From NCBI RefSeq assembly GCF_036014115.1, contig NZ_CP107913.1, forward strand, positions 3,165,001 to 3,229,000: a stretch of 64,000 nt of DNA, given 5' to 3'. Positions 1 to 9,927 of the stretch are shown piece by piece (the stretch's first letter is position 1; each line of letters starts with the position of its first letter). The position numbers and the translations under genes were made by a program. The notes under the pieces were generated by a model, which saw nothing but the letters and a program-made list of their open reading frames with translations, had not been told where the DNA came from and ran no database searches. Source of the stretch: Streptomyces sp. NBC_00448. Lineage in GTDB: Bacteria > Actinomycetota > Actinomycetes > Streptomycetales > Streptomycetaceae.

Positions 1-273
1 GTCCGCGCGGTGCAGGGTGAGCACGCAGTGGGCGTGCGACAGCACCTCGGACGCCTGCTCGCCGGCGGGCCGCACCTGCGCGGTCTGCCGGGGGGTGGGT
101 ACGGGCGGGGGCGGCGCCGGGTCCACCGCGCGGGCGGTGGCGGGCCCGGCCGTGGCGGCGGCCAGCAGGGCGGCGGCCACGGCCGTGAGAAGCGCGGATG
201 CGGGTCTTCCGCGCCTCGGGGCGGTACGGCGCCCCACGGACGCGCGCGTTCTGGACATGGGCTTCAGGGGCAT
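1..273 (-). CDS. Secreted protein of unknown function, N-terminal part only
   Basis: The first 91 codons are visible and the gene runs off the left edge of the window. The start MPLKPMSRTR is followed by a basic stretch, an Ala/Leu-rich hydrophobic core at about residues 27-42 and an Ala-X-Ala-like cleavage region (TARA-VDP), so this is a classic secretion signal. The mature part begins with a Pro-rich segment (PPPPVPTP) and ends with HCVLTLHRAD. A second in-frame ATG lies five codons downstream (258). No domain is recognisable in the visible part. It lies downstream of leuA on the same strand with a 176-bp gap. Confidence 0.7.
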   Translation of the reverse strand, partial: MPLKPMSRTRASVGRRTAPRRGRPASALLTAVAAALLAAATAGPATARAVDPAPPPPVPTPRQTAQVRPAGEQASEVLSHAHCVLTLHRAD

Positions 274-449
274 GTCCGCCACCGTAGGAACGCGGTGGCC
301 GCGAGCCGGGCGCGGACATCGGCCGGCCGCGGGAAATCACCCGGGTGCGTGAGCGCCGGCCGTACGTTGACGGGCGTCGGGCCGGGACCGGAACGGACCC
401 GGACGACGACCCGAACGGCGGCCGGCGATCACGCGGGATTGACGGGTGA

Positions 450-2356
<1,907 letters not shown>

Positions 2357-2363
2357 GAGACCG

Positions 2364-2369
2364 ACCCTA
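2364..2369 (-). promoter_or_regulatory. -10 box of leuA leader promoter
   Basis: TAGGGT on the minus strand, with a poor -35 candidate (TGCGAC) about 18 bases upstream. The spacing to the leader ATG at 2356 predicts a leaderless transcript. This -10 form followed by a start codon 6-7 bases later also occurs in this window before the Lrp-type gene (12424) and the tricorn gene (61925). Confidence 0.5.
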
Positions 2370-2522
2370 GCCGAACCGCGGACGGAAGTCGCAGCCGGTG
2401 CGTACTTCCTCTCAGCATGCAAGACGACCGGGGCGTCCACCCCGGTCCGCGCGATTCCCTCCTTTCCGTGGTGTGAACGGGAAAACGGTGACACACAGTG
2501 CCCGAGCTGACACATTCCGGTC

Positions 2523-3662
2523 ATGGGAGTTTTCTGCACGATCGTGCCGCCGCACATCCTGGACCGCCTCGCCCGGTCCGACGACCCGGAGCTGTCCGCG
2601 ACTGCCCGCCACACCCTGGAGCACGACGCCCGGCAGCGGACCCGGCGGCGGCTGAACGCGGTGGTCGGACCACCCGGCGGCGCCCCGTCCGCCGCCGCCC
2701 CGGCCGCGCCCGCCGACCAGCCGCAGCGCACGATCTACGACGCCAAACACAAGGACGACCTCCCCGGGCGCAAGGTCCGCGCCGAGGGCGCGAAGCCGTC
2801 CCGGGACGCCAGCGTCAACCGCGCCTACGACGGGCTCGGCGCCACCTTCGAGACCTACCTCAAGGCGTACGCCCGGCACTCCATCGACGGCCACGGGCTG
2901 CCGCTGACCGCCAGCGTGCACTACCTGGAGGGCTACAACAACGCCTTCTGGAACGGCGAGCAGATGGTCTTCGGTGACGGAGACGGCAAGATCTTCCTCG
3001 ACTTCACCATCCCCGTCGACGTCATCGGCCACGAACTGACCCACGGTGTCACCCAGTTCACCGCGAACCTCGACTACCAGGACCAGTCCGGCGCGCTCAA
3101 CGAATCGATCTCCGACGTCTTCGGCAGCCTGATCAAGCAGTTCACGCTCGGGCAGACCGCCGACCAGGCGGACTGGCTGATCGGCGCCGGGCTGCTCGCC
3201 CCCGGCGTGCACGGCGTCGCGCTGCGCTCCATGAAGGCCCCGGGCACCGCCTACGACGACCCGCACCTCGGCAAGGACCCGCAGCCGGGCACCATGGCCG
3301 GCTACGTCTCGGGCCCGGACGACAACGGCGGCGTGCACATCAACTCCGGCATCCCCAACCACGCGTTCTACCTCGCCGCGGCCTCGCTCGGCGGGCACGC
3401 CTGGGAGCAGGCCGGGCAGATCTGGTACGACACCCTCACCGGCGGCTCGCTCGCCTCCGACACGGACTTCGCCGCTTTCGCCGAGGCCACGGCCGCGGCG
3501 GCGAAGGCGCGTTACGGTGAGGGCGCGCAGTACCAGGCGGTGCGGTCCGCGTGGACCACGGTGGGCGTCACCGGCTCCTCCGGCTCCTCCGGCTCCTCCG
3601 GCTCCACCGGTTCGGCCGAACTGCCGCGCCAGCAGCCCGGCGAGCAGACCCAGGAGGCGTAA
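2523..3662 (+). CDS. M4-family (thermolysin/protealysin-like) metalloprotease
   Basis: Zinc endopeptidase of 379 aa. The active-site motif HELTH is at residues 170-174, the third zinc ligand Glu is in NESISD (about 194), and the catalytic His lies in GGVHINSGIPNHAFY near 270. There is no signal peptide. Instead the protein starts with a short propeptide-like segment (CTIVPPHIL) of the kind seen in protealysin-type M4 enzymes. The C-terminus carries Gly-Ser-Ser repeats encoded by four 9-bp units (3573-3608). The next gene encodes an emfourin-like inhibitor whose ribosome site lies inside the end of this gene, so enzyme and inhibitor are translationally coupled. It is probably kept inactive in the cell until processed or released; that last point is inference. 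Confidence 0.93.
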   Translation: MGVFCTIVPPHILDRLARSDDPELSATARHTLEHDARQRTRRRLNAVVGPPGGAPSAAAPAAPADQPQRTIYDAKHKDDLPGRKVRAEGAKPSRDASVNRAYDGLGATFETYLKAYARHSIDGHGLPLTASVHYLEGYNNAFWNGEQMVFGDGDGKIFLDFTIPVDVIGHELTHGVTQFTANLDYQDQSGALNESISDVFGSLIKQFTLGQTADQADWLIGAGLLAPGVHGVALRSMKAPGTAYDDPHLGKDPQPGTMAGYVSGPDDNGGVHINSGIPNHAFYLAAASLGGHAWEQAGQIWYDTLTGGSLASDTDFAAFAEATAAAAKARYGEGAQYQAVRSAWTTVGVTGSSGSSGSSGSTGSAELPRQQPGEQTQEA

Positions 3663-3667
3663 CTCCC

Positions 3668-3934
3668 GTGCGTATCGAGGTGGTCCGCTCCGGTGGGTTC
3701 GCCGGCATCCCCCGGCGGGCCACCCTCGACACCGCCCACCACCCCGACGCCCCCCACCTCGAAGCCCTCGCCCGAGCCGCCCTCACCCCTCCGGGCGATC
3801 ACCCGCGCCCACCCGTCCCCGACGGCTTCACCTACACCCTCACGGTCGACACCCGCGAGGTCCGCTGCGCCGACCCCGGACTCACCCCCGCCCAAAGGGA
3901 GTTGATCACCGCGGTCCTGAACGAGGGCGCGTAA
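3668..3934 (+). CDS. Emfourin-like protealysin inhibitor
   Basis: An 88-aa protein beginning VRIEVVRSGGFAGIP, which resembles emfourins, small protein inhibitors encoded next to protealysin-like M4 proteases. The start is the GTG at 3668 with GGAGG at 3652-3656 inside the end of the protease gene. The gap to the protease stop is only five bases, so the two are co-translated. It should bind the neighbouring protease in the cytoplasm. The assignment rests on the N-terminal motif (R-I-x-x-x-R-S-G-G-F-A-G) and on gene context. Confidence 0.8.
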   Translation: MRIEVVRSGGFAGIPRRATLDTAHHPDAPHLEALARAALTPPGDHPRPPVPDGFTYTLTVDTREVRCADPGLTPAQRELITAVLNEGA

Positions 3935-4015
3935 CGGGTCGCTGCCGGCCGAGACTCACGCGATATGGCACACCGATCGGGCAATGGCAGCCTCTGGCCC
4001 GCCGGGGCTGAGCGG

Positions 4016-4242
4016 TCACTTCAGATGTGTGGAGACCTCCTCGACGGTCCAGTCGGCCTGCCGCAGGATGGAGCGGACGGTGCCGGGAGCAAGTTCGCGG
4101 TGCAACGGGACGATTACCGTCCGGTCATCCTTGCGGTACTTGGCGTGGCTGCCGCGAGTGTGGAGATGTGGTCGAAACCTGCTCGCTCCAGAGCTTTGGC
4201 AACCCCGGCACCGGACAGACCCGAGGGGACAGCAGGGCTCAT
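4016..4242 (-). pseudogene. hicA: hicA-type mRNA interferase toxin, frameshifted
   Basis: The frame starting at ATG 4242 overlaps the hicB stop as ATGA and reads the HicA N-terminus (LSGAGVAKALERAGFDHIST). It then loses homology and soon hits a stop. The neighbouring frame carries the rest of HicA (TRGSHAKYRKDDRTVIVPLH through to ILRQADW), including the catalytic His in the GSHAKY motif, and ends at 4016. Joining the halves needs a two-base insertion to be removed near codon 30 (CCACACTCGCGG context, about 4150-4155). HicA toxins cleave mRNA; as it stands this copy cannot make an intact toxin. It may be real decay or a sequencing error. Confidence 0.75.
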
Positions 4243-4454
4243 GCGACACGGACCTCGACCGGCGCGGTGATCACGTCCGTGACTTCGGGAGCGGGTGCGT
4301 CCTCGAAATAGAGCTCCAGCGCCTCACGAAGATTGACCAGAGCCTCCTCGATGGTCTCACCCTGGCTGGTGACCTCCACCTGGAGGCAGCGGGCCACGTA
4401 CCACTCGCCTTCGTGAGTGATCGCGGCAGTGAGGCGCAGCGCGCGCGATGTCAT
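4239..4454 (-). CDS. hicB: HicB-like antitoxin
   Basis: A 71-aa protein (MTSRALRLTA, then EGEWYVARCLQVEV and GETIEEALVNLREALELYF) with the partial RNase-H fold typical of HicB antitoxins (PF15919 type). There is no separate DNA-binding tail, which is common in short actinobacterial HicB. It is first in the pair; its TGA overlaps the hicA ATG, a standard antitoxin-first, translationally coupled arrangement. It is intact although the toxin is frameshifted. Confidence 0.85.
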   Translation of the reverse strand: MTSRALRLTAAITHEGEWYVARCLQVEVTSQGETIEEALVNLREALELYFEDAPAPEVTDVITAPVEVRVA

Positions 4455-4639
4455 GCGAAAAGTGTGGCACGCGCCTGCGGCCTACTCCCGCCTATCGGCG
4501 CATGAACGTGCAGGTCGTACAGCAAGACGCTCTGCGACGGTGAGTCATACCGCCGGGCCGCGACGCACGAGCCCCAGTGCCTCACAAGTTCCCGGCCGCG
4601 CTCCGCCCCCGCGCGTAAACTGAGCGCTCCGCTCAGGCA

Positions 4640-4831
4640 GTGGGCGACATCACGTGGATGAAGGACCCGTCGCTCGACGACGCCGACAGCCTGCTGCCGC
4701 CCGAGGCGATCGCCAAGGAGATCGTCGAGGACCTCCAGGCCACGCTGAGCGAGTTCGCCGCCATCGCAGAGGCCCTCGGCGGCGACGTGCCCGCCGACGC
4801 CGACGCGAGCGAGGCGGGCCTCACCGACTGA
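4640..4831 (+). CDS. Small acidic protein, possible remnant of a DNA methylase C-terminus
   Basis: A 63-codon open frame from GTG 4640 without a convincing ribosome site. The sequence (SLDDADSLLPPEAIAKEIVE, then DLQATLSEFAAIAEALGG) is a predicted helix pair. It recalls the C-terminal helices of type I restriction M subunits (HsdM) in actinomycetes, from memory only. If so it is a stub left by loss of a restriction-modification locus. It could equally be a small free-standing gene. Codon use is normal for the window. Confidence 0.4.
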   Translation: MGDITWMKDPSLDDADSLLPPEAIAKEIVEDLQATLSEFAAIAEALGGDVPADADASEAGLTD

Positions 4832-4980
4832 CGTCGCCCGCGTGCGCCCCCGAATGCGCCACGGCGCACGCGGGTCGGGATCGGCTGGTCCGCGCGCAAC
4901 CGAATCACCGTTTCGGGTGAGCCTTTCGGACAACCTGACCGATTCGGTATGCGTGGTGACTACTTTTGCCCGCATGGAAC

Positions 4981-5004
4981 CTGACTCCGTATCAGAGGAG
5001 TCAG
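4981..5004. promoter_or_regulatory. 8-bp inverted repeat upstream of an XRE gene
   Basis: CTGACTCC and GGAGTCAG separated by eight bases, 50-73 bases before the XRE/DUF5753 start. It could be an operator for autoregulation or a 5'-UTR hairpin. A TACTTT hexamer at 4961-4966 just upstream is a candidate -10 box, so the repeat would lie just after the transcription start. Confidence 0.4.
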
Positions 5005-5053
5005 GGCGACGGCGGGCCACGGGCGCACGCCGCGCGCACGGGGAGGCGACCTC

Positions 5054-5860
5054 ATGACCAACGAAGGCACCGGCAGCATGCGGGTGTTCGGCGCGGTGGT
5101 CCGCGCCGTCCGCGAGGCGGCGGGAAAGGACCAGCAGGAACTCGCCGACCACGTCGGATACTCGCGGGCGATGATCACCCGCGTCGAGCTCGGCGACCGC
5201 ATGCCACCGCCCACGTTCGTGGAGAAGGCGACAGCGTTCCTCAACGCGGGCGAGATTCTGTCCAAGGCGGCGGAGAAACTGGACCGCACGGAGCACCCGG
5301 CGTGGTTCGAGGGGTACGTGGACCTGGAGAAGCTGGCTGTCAGCCTGTACACGTACGACACGCTGGTGGTCAACGGTTTGCTTCAGACCGAGGAGTACGC
5401 CCGGGCCGTGCTGAGCGTACGGTGCCCGGTGCTCGAAGCCGAGGAGATCGAGCACCGTGTGGAGGCCCGCATGGCGCGGCAAGTACTTCTCACGCGTAAT
5501 CCGCCAGCACAGTTGGCGTTCATCATCGAGGAGTCCGCACTCCGACGTCTGCCGGATGGGAAGAAGGTGCAGAAGGCACAACTGGCGCACCTGCTGAAGG
5601 TCAGCTCCATGCGCCACGTCGCCATTCAAGTGGTCCCCACGAGCTGCGAAGGCCACGCGGGCTACGACGGCCCGATGCACCTGCTGGAGACACGGGAGCG
5701 GCGCCTGCTGGCCTACCTGGAGGTCCAGGAACACAGCTTCCTCGTGCACGACCGCAACGAAGTCAGTGAGCTCAACCAGCGTTATGCGATGATCCGCTCG
5801 CAGGCCCTTAGTGTGGGAGAGTCCGCAAAGGTGATCGAGCAGATTGCAGGGGAGCTATGA
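5054..5860 (+). CDS. XRE-family regulator with DUF5753 (Scr1/BldB-partner type)
   Basis: 268 aa. An N-terminal helix-turn-helix at about residues 10-65 (VRAVREAAGKDQQELADHVG, then YSRAMITRVELGDRMPPP) is followed by a DUF5753 domain with the hallmark LLQTEEYARAV and the C-terminal strand-rich part (QVVPTSCEGHAGYDGPMHLL). In streptomycetes such proteins pair with a small DUF397 protein, and here the DUF397 start overlaps the stop as ATGA. The start ATG has GGGGAGG about nine bases upstream. Its target is unknown; self-regulation through the inverted repeat at 4981-5004 is a reasonable guess. Confidence 0.92.
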   Translation: MTNEGTGSMRVFGAVVRAVREAAGKDQQELADHVGYSRAMITRVELGDRMPPPTFVEKATAFLNAGEILSKAAEKLDRTEHPAWFEGYVDLEKLAVSLYTYDTLVVNGLLQTEEYARAVLSVRCPVLEAEEIEHRVEARMARQVLLTRNPPAQLAFIIEESALRRLPDGKKVQKAQLAHLLKVSSMRHVAIQVVPTSCEGHAGYDGPMHLLETRERRLLAYLEVQEHSFLVHDRNEVSELNQRYAMIRSQALSVGESAKVIEQIAGEL

Positions 5861-6102
5861 CCTCCGAACTCACCTGGTTCAAGAGCAGCTACAGCGGCAG
5901 TGGCGGCGGCGCCTGCATCGAAGTCGCCCTGGACTGGCGCAAGTCCACCTACAGCGGCAGCGCGGGCGGGGAGTGCGTCGAAGTCGCGGCCTGCCCCCAC
6001 ACTGTCCACGTCCGCGACTCCAAGGACCCCGAAGGCCCCGCCCTCGCGTTCCCCGCCGACGCCTGGGCCGCGTTCCTCACCTACGCGGCCTCGCACGCGT
6101 AA
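5857..6102 (+). CDS. DUF397 protein with a doubled N-terminal motif
   Basis: An 81-aa partner of the preceding regulator, overlapping it by four bases. DUF397 proteins normally hold one W-x-KSSYSG...GGxCxEVA block followed by VRDSKDPxGPxLxF. Here the first block appears twice, at about residues 7-24 (WFKSSYSGSGGGACIEVA) and 27-44 (WRKSTYSGSAGGECVEVA), followed by one VRDSKDPEGPALAF. That is an internal tandem duplication of about 20 codons. The family is known to act with XRE/DUF5753 regulators in development and signalling; its biochemical role is not settled. Confidence 0.9.
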   Translation: MTSELTWFKSSYSGSGGGACIEVALDWRKSTYSGSAGGECVEVAACPHTVHVRDSKDPEGPALAFPADAWAAFLTYAASHA

Positions 6103-6118
6103 CCGGACCGACGACGGT

Positions 6119-6148
6119 GGCGGCCCCCGCTCACCCGTAGGGGCCGCC
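6119..6148. terminator. Bidirectional stem-loop terminator
   Basis: GGCGGCCCC and GGGGCCGCC form a perfect 9-bp stem with a 12-base loop, between the convergent DUF397 and DJ-1/PfpI genes. No T-tract follows, as is usual in streptomycetes. Confidence 0.55.
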
Positions 6149-6162
6149 CCCGCCGACCGGAT

Positions 6163-6729
6163 CTACGCAGCCGGGGCCACCTTCCGCAGCACCGCCACGA
6201 ACTCCCGCATCCACACCGGATGGTCGGGCCAGGCCCGCGCGGAGACCAGCCGGCCGTCGACCACGCCGTCACCGTCCTCGTACTGCGCGCCGGCCGCCAC
6301 GACGTCCGGCTCCAGCGCCGGATACGCCGCCGTACGACGACCGGTGAGCGACCCCGTGGCGGCCGGGATCAGCGGGCCGTGGCAGATCTGCGCGACCGGC
6401 TTGCCCTCCTCGAAGAAGTGGGCCACGATCCGGCGCAGCCGCGGATCGTTGCGCAGGTACTCCGGCGCCCGGCCGCCCGGGATCACCAGCGCGGCGTACC
6501 CGGCCGGGTCGACCTCGTCGAAGCCGAGGTCCGCGGGCCACGTGTAGCCGGGCTTCTCCGTGTACGTGTCGAAGCCGTCCACGAAGTCGTGCACCACGAA
6601 CTGAAGCGTTTTACGGGTCGGCGCGGCGATCTCCACCGCGTAGCCCTCCTCCTGCAACCGCTGGTACGGGTAGAGCACTTCCAGGGATTCGGCAGCGTCC
6701 CCGGTCACCAGAAGGATCTTCACCGTCAT
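6163..6729 (-). CDS. DJ-1/PfpI family protein (class I glutamine amidotransferase-like)
   Basis: 188 aa. The nucleophile elbow AQICHGPLIP (Cys near residue 117) and the preceding ALVIPGGRAPEYLR segment are diagnostic of the DJ-1/PfpI/YhbO group, whose members act as glyoxalases, chaperones or proteases of damaged proteins. The chosen start ATG 6729 (MTVKILLVTGDAAE) is preceded by GGAAGGGA. Upstream frame extension lacks family similarity. It is convergent with the DUF397 gene. The exact substrate cannot be told. Confidence 0.88.
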   Translation of the reverse strand: MTVKILLVTGDAAESLEVLYPYQRLQEEGYAVEIAAPTRKTLQFVVHDFVDGFDTYTEKPGYTWPADLGFDEVDPAGYAALVIPGGRAPEYLRNDPRLRRIVAHFFEEGKPVAQICHGPLIPAATGSLTGRRTAAYPALEPDVVAAGAQYEDGDGVVDGRLVSARAWPDHPVWMREFVAVLRKVAPAA

Positions 6730-7147
6730 CGTCAGGTCCCTTCCACTCACTCCCCCACGCCGCTCTCGGCGCCGGCTCCCCCACGATGCCCCACCCCCGC
6801 CTCGGATAACGCCCCATCCACCCCGAACGGCGTAAACAACGCCACTCCGCCAGTACTGGCACTGCCGAGAACCCTCGCGAGGTGAAATTGCACCAGTCGG
6901 CCAACGCAGTCGAGGTCGCATCCCGAGCCCTCAGAGAGGCACCAGGCGGAAGCTCTCGGTCGCCTCGAACCCCCTTCTCTGCCCCGGGCCGCGGCCTTCC
7001 GGGCCTGCGTCCGGGCAACGGCCGAACGCACCGACACAGACGTGATCGAGCCAACCGCCCCGAACCGCAACCGAATCGGGTTGCCCCCTCCAGTCCTCGC
7101 CGAGAATCTTGAGGCCGGATCATGGCGAGGCACAAGGACGGCGAACC
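6730..7147. other. Intergenic region between divergent genes
   Basis: 418 bp between the DJ-1/PfpI gene and the HEPN-like gene. No gene, RNA or clear repeat was recognised. A small inverted repeat (GGCGT at 6829, ACGCC at 6839) is the only symmetric motif noted. Both genes' promoters must lie here. Confidence 0.5.
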
Positions 7148-7798
7148 GTGGCAGTTCCGTACCCGCAGACGCGGGAGTTCCAGGCGTTCAGGACCAACAT
7201 CGAGTACGCCCGGCAGATGGTGGTGGCCGGCAAGAGCCTGGCTGCCTTCCAGTCGCCGCTGTTCGACATCGGGGACTTCTACCGCGCCGCGTGGGTGCAG
7301 GCCGTCAGCGCCATCGACCACTGGTTCCACGAGGAGTTGTACCGGCGGGTGGCGGAACTGGCCGGACAGGATGGTCCCGGAATGCCCTACCAGCTGACGA
7401 AGTTCGAACTACCGCTGGAGAAGGTCGAGGAGGTGCGGCGGGGTACGACAAGCCTCGCCGACGCCGTCTCGGAGCACGTGAAGGCGAAGTGGGCCAACGC
7501 CTCACTCCAGAATCCCCGCAAGATCAGCGAGGCGCTGAAGTTGGTCAGCGAGGAGGACGTCTGGGCCAAGGCCGCCGTTCAGATCAACGCCTGGAACCAC
7601 GGCCGGACCGCGATGACTGCCCAGGCCGTCAAGAAGCAGCACCTGACGATCACCGACCGCCGTAACAAGATCGCCCACGAGGCGGACCTCGTGGACGGCA
7701 GTCTCAAGCAACGCCGCCCGATCACCGACGCGGACGTCACCGACGCCATCGACTGGACCGAACGGATCGCGCTCGCCATCGCCGTCGCCCTGGGGTAG
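7148..7798 (+). CDS. HEPN-like protein of unknown function
   Basis: 216 aa from GTG 7148, chosen because AAGGA lies nine bases upstream; an in-frame TTG at 7109 is the alternative. The protein is all-helical in appearance. Near residues 170-180 it has TDRRNKIAHEADL, matching the R-x4-6-H motif of HEPN ribonuclease domains, and it resembles the RiboL-PSP-HEPN group from memory. Such domains occur in toxin, abortive-infection and RNA-processing proteins. No antitoxin or nucleotidyltransferase partner is adjacent, so a defence role is only a possibility. No signal or membrane segment. Confidence 0.65.
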   Translation: MAVPYPQTREFQAFRTNIEYARQMVVAGKSLAAFQSPLFDIGDFYRAAWVQAVSAIDHWFHEELYRRVAELAGQDGPGMPYQLTKFELPLEKVEEVRRGTTSLADAVSEHVKAKWANASLQNPRKISEALKLVSEEDVWAKAAVQINAWNHGRTAMTAQAVKKQHLTITDRRNKIAHEADLVDGSLKQRRPITDADVTDAIDWTERIALAIAVALG

Positions 7799-7907
7799 GG
7801 CAGCCTCCGCATACGGCCCGAGGGAACCTGCCACGCCGGGCCGAGCCCCGCGCCGTTTCCTGCGGACACTCGGTGCCGCAACCTCAGACGCACCGGAAGA
7901 CATCGCG

Positions 7908-9125
7908 TCAGTCGTGGGGAACGTCGATCGTCGCGGACAGCGGCAGCCGGGCCGTCAGGACGAAGCTGCCGTCGGGTCCGGGGCGGGCGGTCAGGTCGCC
8001 GTCCAACCGGGAGACGCGGTCGCGGAGCCCGGTGAGGCCGCGGCCGCTGCCGCCCAGCACCGGTACCGGCAGCGCGGCGGGCGGTGGGCCCGCGGTGGTG
8101 ACCTGGATCTCGACCGCGTCGTGGCCGTAGCGGACCTCGACGGTGGTGCGGTGGGCCGGAGCGTGCTTGACCGCGTTGGTCAGCCCCTCCTGGACGACCC
8201 GGTAGGCCGCGAGTTCGACGGACGCGCCGGCCGGGCGCGGCGCGGCACCGTACTCGATCAGTTCGACCGGCTGACCCGCGACACGGGCGGTGTCGACGAG
8301 GTCGGGCAGCCGGGCGAGCCCCGGTGCGGCCGGGCCGCCCGCGCCGTCCTCGTCATCGAGGAGACCGAGCAGGTCGCGTAGTTCGGTCAACGCCTGGCGT
8401 CCGGTCCCGCTGATGGCGCCGAGCCCTTTCCGGACCCGGTCCTCCTCGCCGGGCAGCAGGAACTGCGCGGCGTCGGCCTGCACGACCATCGCGGTGACGT
8501 GGTGGGTCACCACGTCGTGCAGTTCCCTGGCGATCCGTGCCCGCTCCTCGGTCACCGCCGACTCCGCCGTACTGCGCCGCAGTTCGGCCACCGCGCTCAC
8601 CCGGACCCGGACCCACGCGCCGGCTCCCCAGCACAACACGAGTGCGAGGTAGAAGGACATGTAGTCGAAGAGCCGCTCCGGCGAGTGCCGGCCGTGCAGG
8701 ACGACGGACAGTCCGATGTACGCCGCCGTCGCCACCACGGCCACGACCCCGCGCAACCGCCTCAGGTGGGCGCCCGCGCTGTACAGCGCGATCACCAGCC
8801 CGAGCCCGGCGAAGGTCGCGGTGTACCCGATCGACTGGTCGACGGCGAACGCGCCCGCCACCAGGGCGAGACAGACCGCGGGCCACCTGCGGCGCACGGC
8901 CAGCGGCAGCGCCTGTCCCAGGATCAGCAGCACCCGCAGCGCACCGCTCCTGTGCGGCGCGAGCTCACCCAACTCCACGCCGTAGTGCGCGAGTCCGGGG
9001 GTGAACGCCACGGCCGTCACGACGCCGGCGAGGACGCTGTCCCGGGCCGCCGCGCCCCGGGCCCGCCACCATTGCCCGAGCGCCCGCCGGCTTCCGGTCA
9101 GCGACGGGGCCACGTCCTCGAACAC
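7908..9125 (-). CDS. NarL-type sensor histidine kinase
   Basis: 405 aa. Four to five predicted membrane segments occupy about residues 28-170. The dimerisation/phosphoacceptor motif ARELHDVVTHHVTAM places the phosphorylated His at residue 203. The HATPase part shows the N box (TNAVKHAP, about 322) and the G box (GGSGRGLTGLRDR, about 365). It is a HisKA_3 kinase of the intramembrane-sensing type, with no large extracellular domain. It is divergent from its response regulator (9177) with only 51 bp between the starts, so both promoters overlap and joint control is likely. Confidence 0.94.
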   Translation of the reverse strand: MFEDVAPSLTGSRRALGQWWRARGAAARDSVLAGVVTAVAFTPGLAHYGVELGELAPHRSGALRVLLILGQALPLAVRRRWPAVCLALVAGAFAVDQSIGYTATFAGLGLVIALYSAGAHLRRLRGVVAVVATAAYIGLSVVLHGRHSPERLFDYMSFYLALVLCWGAGAWVRVRVSAVAELRRSTAESAVTEERARIARELHDVVTHHVTAMVVQADAAQFLLPGEEDRVRKGLGAISGTGRQALTELRDLLGLLDDEDGAGGPAAPGLARLPDLVDTARVAGQPVELIEYGAAPRPAGASVELAAYRVVQEGLTNAVKHAPAHRTTVEVRYGHDAVEIQVTTAGPPPAALPVPVLGGSGRGLTGLRDRVSRLDGDLTARPGPDGSFVLTARLPLSATIDVPHD

Positions 9126-9176
9126 GCGGTCACCCTACTCTTGGAGACGCCTTCACACCGACCTCGGGAGTGCCCC

Positions 9177-9869
9177 ATGACCGGTCCTGCTCGCCCCGTC
9201 AGGGTGCTGGTCTGCGACGACCAAGCCCTCGTGCGCGCCGGGTACGCGACCATCTTCGCGGCGCAGCCCGGCCTCGAAGTGGTCGGCGAGGCATCCGACG
9301 GGTCCGCCGCGGTGCGAAGCGCGGGCCGGCTGCTGCCCGACGTGGTCGTGATGGACATCCGCATGCCGGGCATGGACGGAATCGAAGCGACCCGGCGACT
9401 GGCGGGACCCGATGCCGTGGCCCCCGCGAGGGTGCTGGTGGTCACCACCTTCCACACCGACGAGTACGTCTACGAGGCGCTGCGTGCCGGGGCGAGCGGG
9501 TTCCTGCTCAAGGACGCGACGCCGAGCCAACTCGTCGACGGGGTACGCACGATCGCCGCCGGGGAGTCGCTGCTGGCACCGGCCGTGACCCGCAGGCTCA
9601 TCGGCCGCTACGCCTCCCGGATCCGCCCCGCCGAGCGGTCCGGCACCCCGGACGGCGGCCCGCTCGGCTCGCTGACCCCGCGCGAACTCCAGGCGCTGCG
9701 GCTGATCGCCACCGGGCGGTCCAACGCCGAGATCGCCGAGGAACTGGTCATCAGCCGCGAGACGGCGAAGACGTACGTGTCCCGCATCCTCACCAAGCTG
9801 GATCTGCGGGACCGGGTCCAGGCGGTCGTCCTCGCCTACCGGGTGGGCCTGGTGTCCGCGCAGGACTGA
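9177..9869 (+). CDS. NarL/FixJ-family response regulator
   Basis: 230 aa. Receiver domain with the acidic pair DD (14-15), the phosphorylation site D60 in VVVMDIRMPGMDG, and Lys in LLKDATP (about 108). It ends in a LuxR-type helix-turn-helix (LTPRELQALRLIATGRSN and following, residues about 162-225). The start ATG 9177 begins at a normal N-terminus for the family; longer upstream frames are antisense to the kinase. It forms a two-component pair with the divergent kinase. The downstream DUF998 gene 188 bp away is a possible target. Confidence 0.95.
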   Translation: MTGPARPVRVLVCDDQALVRAGYATIFAAQPGLEVVGEASDGSAAVRSAGRLLPDVVVMDIRMPGMDGIEATRRLAGPDAVAPARVLVVTTFHTDEYVYEALRAGASGFLLKDATPSQLVDGVRTIAAGESLLAPAVTRRLIGRYASRIRPAERSGTPDGGPLGSLTPRELQALRLIATGRSNAEIAEELVISRETAKTYVSRILTKLDLRDRVQAVVLAYRVGLVSAQD

Positions 9870-9927
9870 CCCGGTCCCGGGACAGCCCCGCCAGCCCCTC
9901 GCGGCTCCCCGTGCGGGCAGCACGGGT

